This document shows, piece after piece, positions 57,675-64,000 of a stretch of 64,000 nucleotides of DNA. How positions within the stretch are numbered: position 1 is the stretch's first letter; each line of letters starts with the position of its first letter. The DNA comes from Zoogloea sp. (GTDB lineage: Bacteria > Pseudomonadota > Gammaproteobacteria > Burkholderiales > Rhodocyclaceae), in NCBI GenBank assembly GCA_016703645.1, contig JADJBR010000009.1, forward strand, positions 363,935-427,934. The letters are read 5' to 3'. The translations under genes and the position numbers were made by a program. Below the pieces are notes generated by a model. It did no database searches, was not told the origin of the DNA, and worked only from the letters and a program-made list of their open reading frames with translations.

Positions 57675-57692
57675 GCAACGCTCCTCAAAAAG

Positions 57693-57732
57693 CAAAAATC
57701 CCCAGTGGTTCGGCGTTGCCGTCTCTGGGGAT
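57693..57732 (-). promoter_or_regulatory. Terminator-like hairpin in the metK leader
   Basis: Minus strand: ATCCCCAG ... CTGGGGAT arms (57732-57725 and 57705-57698), an inner CGGC-AAC-GCCG hairpin, then TTTTTGCTTTTT. It ends about 18 nt before the metK ATG. This is the form of an intrinsic terminator or attenuator. No SAM riboswitch class was recognised upstream. Confidence 0.5.
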
Positions 57733-57889
57733 CATCGGAGCGGCGACGCTTTAGCAGTATTTTTTGGGCGCCCTGGCAGCCTGGCTGCGCTGTGCCCCCG
57801 CCCTGCAAGTTGTCGGATTAACTCGGCGGATTCACAATTATAACTTTGCGCACCCGGCCGTCAATTCGGCCCCTATCCGGCACTGGCAG

Positions 57890-58750
57890 ATGGCGTCCCT
57901 GATATTCAAGTTTCTTGCCGGTCTTCCCCTCGGACTCCTGCAGCGCCTGGGCGTTCTCGCTGGCTGGCTCACCTACGCCCTGTCACCCACCTATCGACGG
58001 CGGCTGCGCGCCAATCTTGAGCAGGCCCTCGGCCACGACGAGGCCCGGCGCATCTGGCGACGCAGCGTCGGCGAGATCGGCAAGCAGGCCCTGGAACTGG
58101 CCTGGGTGCTGCTCCGCCCCCAGAATGAGATCACCACCAAGGTGGTGCAGGTGAGCGGCTGGGAGCATGTGGAGGCCGCGGAAGCGAATGGCGGCGGCAT
58201 CCTGTTCATCACACCGCACCTGGGCTGCTTTGAAATCACCGCCCAGTATTTCTCCCTGCACAAGCCGATCACGGTGCTCTACCGGCCGCCAAAGAAGGCC
58301 GTACTGCAACCGGTGATCAATGCCGGCCGCCGCCGCGGCAACATGCACCTGGCCCCGGCCGATGTAAGCGGTGTGCGCCGTCTGATCAAGGCCCTGCGGG
58401 CCGGTGAAGCAGTCGGCATGCTGCCCGATCAGGTGCCCGGTGGCGGCGAAGGCGCCTGGCTGCCCTTCTTCGGCCGGCCAGCGTATACGATGACCCTGGC
58501 GGCACGCCTTTCCGAAGTGGCCGGGGTCAACACGATCTTCGCCTGGGCCGAGCGCCTGCCCGGGGGCAAGGGCTTTCACCTGCGCTTCCGCCCGCCGCTG
58601 ACGCCCCTGGACGGTGACACGCATGCCCGGGCTGCCGCCATCAACCGTGAGCTCGAAGCCCAGATCCGGGAGAACCCCGCCCAGTACCTGTGGGGCTACA
58701 ACCGCTACAAGCGCCCGTCCGGCGCACCGCCCGCACCTGCAACCCGGTAA
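57890..58750 (+). CDS. LpxL-family lipid A acyltransferase
   Basis: 286 residues. N-terminal membrane helix, then YALSPTYRRRLRANLEQAL and the active-site ITPHLGCFE (His-x4-Glu), and the LPDQVPGGGEGAWLPFFGRPAYT substrate-binding region. Adds a secondary acyl chain (LpxL-like). It is 10 bp from a second family member, consistent with one lipid A unit. Confidence 0.9.
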   Translation: MASLIFKFLAGLPLGLLQRLGVLAGWLTYALSPTYRRRLRANLEQALGHDEARRIWRRSVGEIGKQALELAWVLLRPQNEITTKVVQVSGWEHVEAAEANGGGILFITPHLGCFEITAQYFSLHKPITVLYRPPKKAVLQPVINAGRRRGNMHLAPADVSGVRRLIKALRAGEAVGMLPDQVPGGGEGAWLPFFGRPAYTMTLAARLSEVAGVNTIFAWAERLPGGKGFHLRFRPPLTPLDGDTHARAAAINRELEAQIRENPAQYLWGYNRYKRPSGAPPAPATR

Positions 58751-58759
58751 TCCCCCTTA

Positions 58760-59632
58760 ATGAGTCGACTCATCGTTGCCCTGCTGTGGCTGCTGCACTG
58801 GCTGCCCCTGTCCATCCAGGCACCCATCGGCCGAAGCCTCGGCCTGCTGCTTTACTGGATCATCCTGCCCCGCCGCCGGGTGGTGCACACCAATCTGCGC
58901 CTGTGCTTTCCCGATCTGTCCGAAGCCGAACGCCGCACCCTGGCCAGGGAACACTTCGCCCTGGCCGGGCGCAGCCTGATCGAGCGCGGCCTGGCCTGGT
59001 TTGCGCCGGAGGCGCGCGTGCGCCGGATCGTGCGCGTGGAGGGCGAGGAGATCCTTGCCCGCCTGATCGCGCAGCGCCAGCCGGTGATCATGCTGACGCC
59101 CCACTTCCTCGGCCTGGATCTGGGCGGCACCCGGCTGGCCGCCAGCTTCGATTGCGTGAGCATCTACGCCCGCCAGCGCGACCCGGTGATCGACCACTGG
59201 CTCTTCCACGGGCGCAGCCGCTTCGGCAGCCAGGTGCTGCTGCGCCGGGACGAGAGCGTGCGTGCCTCCATCAAGGCCATGAAGGAAATGCGGCCCTTCT
59301 ACTACCTGCCGGACATGGACAACGGCATGGAGGACTCCATCTTCTCGCCCTTCTTCGGCGTGCAGGCGGCCACCCTCTCCGCCCTGCCCCGCCTCACCCG
59401 CCTGGGCGGCGCGGTGGTGGTGACCTGCGTGACCCGCATGCTCCCGGGCGGCCAGGGCTATGTCCTTACGCTGAGTGAACCGTGGACGGACTTCCCGAGC
59501 GGCAACGTGGAGGCCGACGTGCACCGCATGAACGCCGCCATCGAAGACCTGGTGCGCACCATGCCGGCCCAGTATTACTGGGTGCACCGCCGCTTCAAGA
59601 CCCGTCCGCCGGGCGAGCCGAAGGTGTATTGA
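58760..59632 (+). CDS. Second LpxL/LpxM-type acyltransferase
   Basis: 290 residues. LTPHFLGLDLGG (His-x4-Asp) and LPDMDNGMEDSIFSPFFGVQAAT mark the active site and substrate loop. About 9 nt separate it from the first acyltransferase, so they are cotranscribed. The pair may supply two secondary acyl chains. Confidence 0.9.
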   Translation: MSRLIVALLWLLHWLPLSIQAPIGRSLGLLLYWIILPRRRVVHTNLRLCFPDLSEAERRTLAREHFALAGRSLIERGLAWFAPEARVRRIVRVEGEEILARLIAQRQPVIMLTPHFLGLDLGGTRLAASFDCVSIYARQRDPVIDHWLFHGRSRFGSQVLLRRDESVRASIKAMKEMRPFYYLPDMDNGMEDSIFSPFFGVQAATLSALPRLTRLGGAVVVTCVTRMLPGGQGYVLTLSEPWTDFPSGNVEADVHRMNAAIEDLVRTMPAQYYWVHRRFKTRPPGEPKVY

Positions 59633-59713
59633 AGCGTGAGGTGCGCCCCGGCCTGATTCCCGCCAAGGATGGCTGGCAAAACGGCAAGGGCGGGGTCAGT
59701 CGCCCACCGACGT

Positions 59714-59941
59714 TCAGCCCTGCTCGTCCTTCGCCGCCAGCTCGGCCAGCACCAGCGGAAAGGCCGCGCTTCCCACCAGCGCCACACCCGACACCAGCAG
59801 CACCAGCCCGGCCCCCGACTCCTGCAACAAGGGGTGCAGATCGGCTCCCAGGCCCGCCAGCAGCAGGCCACCGGCGATCAGACAGAGCAGGCCGGGCACC
59901 CCCAGCAGCCACGCACCGGCCGGCAAGCGCTTGAGGGCCAT
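59714..59941 (-). CDS. Small two-helix membrane protein downstream of trmB
   Basis: 75 residues beginning MALKRLPAGAWLLG. Two membrane helices (about 10-32 and 42-66) are separated by a short turn. No family recognised. It lies 2 nt after the trmB stop, so it is translationally linked. Function unknown. Confidence 0.6.
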   Translation of the reverse strand: MALKRLPAGAWLLGVPGLLCLIAGGLLLAGLGADLHPLLQESGAGLVLLVSGVALVGSAAFPLVLAELAAKDEQG

Positions 59942-59943
59942 GT

Positions 59944-60666
59944 TCAGACCTTCCGGAAAACCACGTCCCACACCCCGTGGCCGAGCTTGATGCCACGGTT
60001 TTCGAACTTGGTGAGGGGACGATAATCGGGCTTGGGCGCAAAGCCCCCGGCCGTGTTGGCCAGCATCGGCTCGGCGGACAGCACCTCCAGCATCTGCTGG
60101 GCGTATTCCTCCCAGTCGGTGGCGCAGTGCAGGTAGCCGCCCGGCGCCAGGCGCGAGGCGATCAGCTTGACGAAGGGCCCCTGCACCAGACGGCGCTTGT
60201 GGTGGCGCTTCTTGGGCCACGGGTCGGGAAAGTAGATGTGCACGCCGGCCAGCGAGCCTTCGGGGATCATGTCGCGCAGCACCTCCACCGCGTCGTGCTG
60301 GACGATGCGCAGGTTGGTGATGCCGCCCTCCTCGATCAGCTTGCACAGGCCGCCGACGCCCGGCGCATGCACCTCGATGCCGACGAAGTCGTCACCCGGC
60401 CGCGCCTGGGCGATCTGGGCCGTGGCCTGCCCCATGCCAAAACCGATCTCCACGATCTGCGGCGCCTTGCGCCCGAAGACCTGGGCCAGATCGATGGGCT
60501 CGGGGCGGAAATCGATGCCGACCTTGGGCATCATCTCGTCGAGAAAGCGGTGCTGCGCATCCGACATGCGCCCCTGGCGCAGCACGAAGCTGCGGATGGA
60601 CTGGGAGGTCAGGCGGCCGGAAGGCGCCTGCTCATCCGTCGAAACAGACTGTTGTTCGTCGTTCAT
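59944..60666 (-). CDS. trmB: tRNA (guanine-N7-)-methyltransferase TrmB
   Basis: 240 residues. SAM-binding [24 protein letters not shown], and the hallmark [15 protein letters not shown]. Methylates G46 of tRNA. ATG 60666 (MNDEQQ) begins a Gln/Ser-rich leader; the next upstream ATG at 60720 is not family-like. Confidence 0.94.
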   Translation of the reverse strand: MNDEQQSVSTDEQAPSGRLTSQSIRSFVLRQGRMSDAQHRFLDEMMPKVGIDFRPEPIDLAQVFGRKAPQIVEIGFGMGQATAQIAQARPGDDFVGIEVHAPGVGGLCKLIEEGGITNLRIVQHDAVEVLRDMIPEGSLAGVHIYFPDPWPKKRHHKRRLVQGPFVKLIASRLAPGGYLHCATDWEEYAQQMLEVLSAEPMLANTAGGFAPKPDYRPLTKFENRGIKLGHGVWDVVFRKV

Positions 60667-60840
60667 GAAAAATCCGTAAAACCAAAACGGCGCACCCCAT
60701 GGCACGCCGCCAAGAATCAATCTGCCCTGGAGCCCCGCCGCGGCCGCGGTGTGAAGGCGACGTCAGTCGCCCCCGGAAGCGGGATCGGACACCCCCACCG
60801 CATCGATGCACAAACGGGCGACGGAAGTCTCCGCCGCAGT

Positions 60841-61626
60841 TCAGCTGCCGATCAGCCCCGTGGTCGGCGAGCTCGGGCTGGCGGTGTAGAACTTGCGGGG
60901 CATGCGCCCGGCCAGGAAAGCCTCGCGGCCGGCCTCGACCCCCTTCTTCATGGCGCGGGCCATCCGCACCGGATCCTTCGCCAGGGCAATGGCGGTGTTC
61001 ATCAACACCCCGTCGCAACCCAGCTCCATGGCGATGGCCGCATCCGACGCCGTACCCACGCCCGCATCCAGCAGCACCGGCACCTTCACCGCATCGCGCA
61101 CCAGTTGCACGTTCCAGGGGTTGAGCACGCCCATGCCGGAACCGATGAGGCTCGCCAGCGGCATCACCGCCACACAACCGATGTCTTCCAGCATCTTGGC
61201 CTGGATGGGGTCGTCGGAGCAGTAGACCATCACCTCGAAGCCCTCCTTCACCAGCGTCTGCGCCGCCTTGAGGGTTTCCGGCATGTTGGGGAAGAGGGTG
61301 TGCGGATCGCCCAGCACCTCCAGCTTCACCAGCTTGTGGTCATCCAGCAGCTCCCGCGCCAGGCGCAGGGTGCGCACCGCATCATCGGCCGAATAGCAGC
61401 CCGCCGTATTGGGCAGGTAGGTGAACTCGGAAGGGGGCAGCGCATCCAGCAGGCTGGGCGCGTTCGGATCCTGCCCGATGTTGGTCCGGCGGATCGCCAC
61501 GGTGACAATCTGCGCCCCGCTGGCCCGCACCGCCGCGCGGGTCTCGGTGAAATCCTTGTACTTGCCGGTGCCCACCAGCAGCCGGGAGGAATAGGCCAAG
61601 CCTGCAATCGTCAGCAAATCGTCCAT
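60841..61626 (-). CDS. thiG: Thiazole synthase ThiG
   Basis: 261 residues. Builds thiazole phosphate from deoxyxylulose 5-phosphate, ThiS-thiocarboxylate and dehydroglycine. Typical [47 protein letters not shown] and [12 protein letters not shown]. The Lys of VKLEVLGD forms the Schiff base. It is 69 bp behind thiS; a GC hairpin (61662-61679) lies in the gap but may be only weak. Confidence 0.95.
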   Translation of the reverse strand: MDDLLTIAGLAYSSRLLVGTGKYKDFTETRAAVRASGAQIVTVAIRRTNIGQDPNAPSLLDALPPSEFTYLPNTAGCYSADDAVRTLRLARELLDDHKLVKLEVLGDPHTLFPNMPETLKAAQTLVKEGFEVMVYCSDDPIQAKMLEDIGCVAVMPLASLIGSGMGVLNPWNVQLVRDAVKVPVLLDAGVGTASDAAIAMELGCDGVLMNTAIALAKDPVRMARAMKKGVEAGREAFLAGRMPRKFYTASPSSPTTGLIGS

Positions 61627-61698
61627 CGAAGCGCCAGTCTGAAAGGGAAAGGAAAAATGAAGGGGCGGCCCGCCGCCCCGAAAACCCCGTTGCGGAGT

Positions 61699-61929
61699 CT
61701 AACCGCCACCCACGGCAACGACGATCTCGAGGGAGTCACCCTCCTCCAGCAGCGTCGCGGCATGCAAGCCCCTGGGCACGATCTCGCCGTTGCGCTCCAC
61801 CGCCAGCCGCTTGCCCGTGAGGCCCATCTGATCGAGCAGGCCCGCCACCGAGACAGGCCCCGCAAGGACACGGGCCTCGCCATTGACGGTGACGGACAGG
61901 GAAGCGGAAGAAGCGGCTTGGGCAGACAT
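61699..61929 (-). CDS. thiS: Sulfur carrier protein ThiS
   Basis: 76 residues, ubiquitin-like fold, C-terminus VVAVGGG with the Gly-Gly that receives sulfur. Partner of ThiG. Confidence 0.92.
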   Translation of the reverse strand: MSAQAASSASLSVTVNGEARVLAGPVSVAGLLDQMGLTGKRLAVERNGEIVPRGLHAATLLEEGDSLEIVVAVGGG

Positions 61930-61996
61930 GGCAAGAGTTTACCACGCCCACCGGTTGCCCTCCGCCTCCGCCCTGCGTACAATCCCGGCTCTTCGA

Positions 61997-62070
61997 GCGG
62001 GCGTCGTATAATGGTAATACCCTAGCTTCCCAAGCTAGAGCCGTGGGTTCGATTCCCATCGCCCGCTCCA
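61997..62070 (+). tRNA. tRNA-Gly (anticodon CCC)
   Basis: A full cloverleaf with the acceptor stem GCGGGCG/CGCCCGC, discriminator T and encoded CCA. The anticodon loop TTCCCAA sits in a CTAGC/GCTAG stem and the T arm contains GGTTCGATTCC. Total 74 nt including CCA. A terminator follows 35 nt downstream. Confidence 0.95.
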
Positions 62071-62573
62071 CCGGATTCCGGCAGGTCGTTGATCTGCGAG
62101 CAAAAAGGCCAACCTCAAGGGGTTGGCCTTTTTGCTGTCTGGTCGGAGGTGGGTAGCTCACAGTGTTGAAGTGTTAGCGTGCTGCTGTGCTACCGGTGGA
62201 GTTTACAAAGGGGAGGGCCGCACCCCTTTGCGCTACAACTGCACGAGCTGCATGGCGGTCGCTTGCGGAATGTAGTCTCGCCATCGCTCCTATCCATAAA
62301 GAGCCGCACGGAAGTAGCCCTTAGTTGGATCGGGCATGGGCTCCAACTTTGACCGCTATACACCCCTACGGTGGAACTTGGAGAAGCGTTCTTCACCCTC
62401 GGAAGAGTCCGGTGAAAACGAGGAGAAGCGCTGGACTGGAGAGGTTCGGCCAAAGGTCCTGGTACGTGAATTGTCTAAGCAATCCAGCAGAAAACACACG
62501 ACCTATAGTTGCACTTATTGCGTTTGTTTCGTTTAATGCAGTTAGGCCACAGAACTTACGAGGCGAGCGCGTC
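62071..62573. other. 503-bp region between tRNA-Gly and the toxin-antitoxin pair
   Basis: Contains the terminator at 62105-62134 and otherwise no supported gene; short open stretches here lack family features. Composition is less GC-rich than the flanking housekeeping genes. No integrase or direct repeat of the tRNA 3' end was seen. The promoter of the antitoxin gene must lie here. Confidence 0.5.
62105..62134 (+). terminator. Intrinsic terminator after tRNA-Gly
   Basis: Stem AAGGCCAACC/GGTTGGCCTT with TCAAGG loop, followed by TTTTT. Confidence 0.9.
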
Positions 62574-63044
62574 ATGCAAACTACAGATCGGAATCGAGGG
62601 CCAGTGTCCCCTCCTGTGTCAAAGGACGACATGGAGCTTGCACGCTTGGCACAACGCTGCATCGTGGAGGCTCTTGATCGCTCGAAGGCAGTCACGATCA
62701 CGTTGTCCAGCGAGAGTAGCGATCTGCCGCCGGTCGAGCTTCCCCCGGCGGCATTGAAGCTGATCGGACAACTGCTAGGACTCATGAGTGAAGGAAAACC
62801 CATCACGCTGATGCCCTCGAAGCAGGAACTGACCACTGTAGAAGCCGCCAACTTCCTTAACGTATCGAGACCCTTCGTGATCAAGGAAATTGAAGAAGGC
62901 CGGATCCCTCACCGCATGGTGGGGACGCACCGCCGGATACCCTTCGACGGTTTGCTGGAATACGCCAAGGAGATGCAGGCGTCGCGAGAAACAGCGCTCG
63001 AAGAGCTATCGCAGCTCTCGGCAGACCTGGACCTCGACTACTGA
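62574..63044 (+). CDS. HTH antitoxin (excisionase-family DNA-binding domain)
   Basis: 156 residues from ATG 62574. The N-terminal 50 residues are charged. The middle contains LPPAALKLIGQLLGLMSEGKPITLMP. A MerR/excisionase-type HTH follows: LTTVEAANFLNVSRPFVIKEIEEGRIPHRMVGTHRRIPFDGLLEY. The C-terminal tail (ELSQLSADLDLDY) is acidic and may neutralise the toxin. The stop shares a base with the toxin ATG (TGATG), so the pair is translationally coupled. Confidence 0.82.
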   Translation: MQTTDRNRGPVSPPVSKDDMELARLAQRCIVEALDRSKAVTITLSSESSDLPPVELPPAALKLIGQLLGLMSEGKPITLMPSKQELTTVEAANFLNVSRPFVIKEIEEGRIPHRMVGTHRRIPFDGLLEYAKEMQASRETALEELSQLSADLDLDY

Positions 63045-63625
63045 TGGCAGGACATGCCCGCTACACCGTCGTGATTGACGCTTGCGTCTTTTATTCGATG
63101 CTGCAAAGCGACGCGCTCATGAGTCTCTGCACCCGCAGCCTTTTTGCGGCCAAGTGGAGTGTGCAGATCGAAAACGAATGGATACGCGCACTCTCAGAAA
63201 AGCGGCCCAACGAGATCGACAAGATCAACCGCCGACGCGACACCATGCGAAAAGTCGTGCCCGACTGGGAGGTGCCGGAGACTGCGGTCACCCGGCTCGA
63301 ACCCTGCCTCAAGCTTCCCGATCCTGGGGATACACACGTCCTCGCCGCCGCAATTGCCGGCCACGCAGACTGCATCGTTACGGCCAATCTGAAGGACTTC
63401 CCAAGCGAGTTGATCAACCCTTACGGTATCGAAATTGTTGATCCAGACCGCTTCATCATCAATCAGTGGGACCTTGACCCGATTCAAGCCATTGCGGCCT
63501 TCAAGGCCATGCGCGCGCGCTGGAAACGACCGGAAACCTCACCAGAAGACTTTGCCGTCGCCTTCGATCGGGTCGGATTGCTCGCATCCGCCCAACGGCT
63601 TCGAGAAGTGGCTGAACTGATATAG
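63044..63625 (+). CDS. PIN-domain toxin
   Basis: 193 residues. The PIN fold opens VVIDACVFYSMLQSD (first Asp) with later acidic positions in LPDPGDTHVLAAAIAGHADCIVTANLKDF. This matches the PIN-domain ribonuclease-type toxins paired with HTH antitoxins. Probably cleaves RNA in the cytoplasm. Downstream it approaches the Mrr gene (126 bp). Confidence 0.85.
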   Translation: MAGHARYTVVIDACVFYSMLQSDALMSLCTRSLFAAKWSVQIENEWIRALSEKRPNEIDKINRRRDTMRKVVPDWEVPETAVTRLEPCLKLPDPGDTHVLAAAIAGHADCIVTANLKDFPSELINPYGIEIVDPDRFIINQWDLDPIQAIAAFKAMRARWKRPETSPEDFAVAFDRVGLLASAQRLREVAELI

Positions 63626-63751
63626 GTGCCACCCGGGCCTGTCGTTGCCGGGGGGCGGCTCCGTACACCCCGGGGTCAAGGCCGGAAGTTCCGATACCAT
63701 CCGCGACATGCAGCTAATGTTGAATCCATAAGCACACTTCCGCGCTCACCA

Positions 63752-64000
63752 TGTCCATTCCCGACTATCAATCCCTGATGCTGCCGCTCTTGACCCTGGC
63801 TGCAGACGGCAATGAGCATCGCTTCCGCAACGCAGTCGAGCAATTGGCGGCCAGGTTCGAATTGTCCGATGACGAGCGGGCCACAATGCTGCCCAGTGGT
63901 ACGGCACCGATGTTCGACAACAGGGTCGGATGGGCAAAGACCTATCTGAAGCAGGCGGGTTTGATCGATGCCACTCGGCGGGGCTACTTCCGGATCACGC
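63752..64000 (+). CDS. mrr: Mrr-type restriction endonuclease, 5' part (continues past the window)
   Basis: Residues 1-83 are present: MSIPDYQSLMLPLLTLAADG, FELSDDERATMLPSG and DNRVGWAKTYLKQAGLIDATRRGYFRIT. This is the winged-helix N-terminal domain of Mrr proteins. The catalytic PD-(D/E)xK nuclease domain should follow outside the window. Mrr-type enzymes are type IV or methyl-directed restriction nucleases. Confidence 0.85.

Noticed and set aside
57675-57760. SAH or SAM riboswitch at metK (GAGGAGCGTTGCATG resembles an SAH-riboswitch core)
   Set aside because: The resemblance falls on the ribosome-binding site and start codon. The conserved surrounding pairings of the known classes were not found; only the hairpin is kept.
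62190-62453. 87-residue minus-strand open frame between the tRNA and the antitoxin
   Set aside because: Cys/Ser-rich composition, no family features and no ribosome site; probably chance.
61997-64000. Integrase or att repeat next to tRNA-Gly
   Set aside because: Neither a recombinase nor a second copy of the tRNA 3' end is visible in the window.
1-64000. CRISPR array, rRNA genes, or complete prophage
   Set aside because: No regularly spaced repeats, rRNA segments, or phage structural genes were seen.

Overview
The window is a GC-rich bacterial chromosome segment, most likely from a betaproteobacterium. Supporting evidence is the complete System I cytochrome c maturation operon (ccmABCDEFGHI), the ubiC-ubiA pair, fused indolepyruvate oxidoreductase and Rhodocyclales-like gene content. 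The genus is not resolved; a Rhodocyclales member (Azospira/Dechloromonas-like) is a low-confidence guess.

Layout. 1-3.2 kb: two large family-2 glycosyltransferase genes of a surface-polysaccharide locus, the second cut off by an insertion sequence. 3.2-10.2 kb: a pile of nested, mostly broken insertion sequences (IS701-like, two IS66, three IS3, one IS1182-like), bounded in part by a perfect 57-bp inverted repeat. 10.2-15.2 kb (minus strand): the rest of the polysaccharide locus, with a broken radical-SAM gene, an LpxL-like acyltransferase, a GNAT-like gene and the Wzt/Wzm ABC exporter. 15.3-20.6 kb (minus): a surface-layer cassette of an unknown gene, a SapC gene, a DUF6447-like gene and an ~1,130-residue RTX/S-layer-like protein. 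20.7-26.3 kb: an operon of FecR-domain protein, CHASE2-class III nucleotide cyclase and TPR/beta-barrel outer membrane protein, divergent from a Crp-family regulator.

26.3-44.2 kb is mainly housekeeping: glycosyltransferase, UDP-sugar epimerase, waaA, ubiA, ubiC, recG, ridA, a FAD-linked lactate/glycolate-type dehydrogenase, a chemotaxis-like transducer, DUF3015 and DUF4105 proteins, indolepyruvate ferredoxin oxidoreductase, a DUF2059 protein and a methyltransferase. 44.3-52.2 kb: an orphan ParA-like ATPase and the ccm operon. 52.3-61.9 kb: a PAS-GGDEF diguanylate cyclase, a cupin, an MBL hydrolase, metK, two LpxL-type acyltransferases, trmB, thiG and thiS. 62.0 kb: tRNA-Gly(CCC), followed by an island-like segment with an HTH/PIN toxin-antitoxin pair and the start of an Mrr-type restriction endonuclease.

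How it fits together. The most interesting part is 15-26 kb. The Crp-like protein keeps the E. coli CRP recognition motif. TGTGA-N6-TCACA-like boxes lie at promoter positions -41.5/-42.5 between crp and fecR (one box serving both directions) and in front of the RTX/S-layer gene. This suggests one regulon joining envelope sensing (FecR/CHASE2/barrel) to surface-layer production. However, the cyclase and the Crp both lack canonical purine/cyclic-nucleotide contact residues, so the signal may not be ordinary cAMP. An ABC-exported polysaccharide locus beside an RTX S-layer gene recalls the O-antigen-anchored S-layer of Caulobacter.

Caution on sequence quality. About a dozen single-base frameshifts interrupt otherwise intact genes, including essential or core ones (waaA, recG, ccmD), and several sit in homopolymers. 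Most are probably base-call errors rather than true pseudogenes, and are annotated that way.
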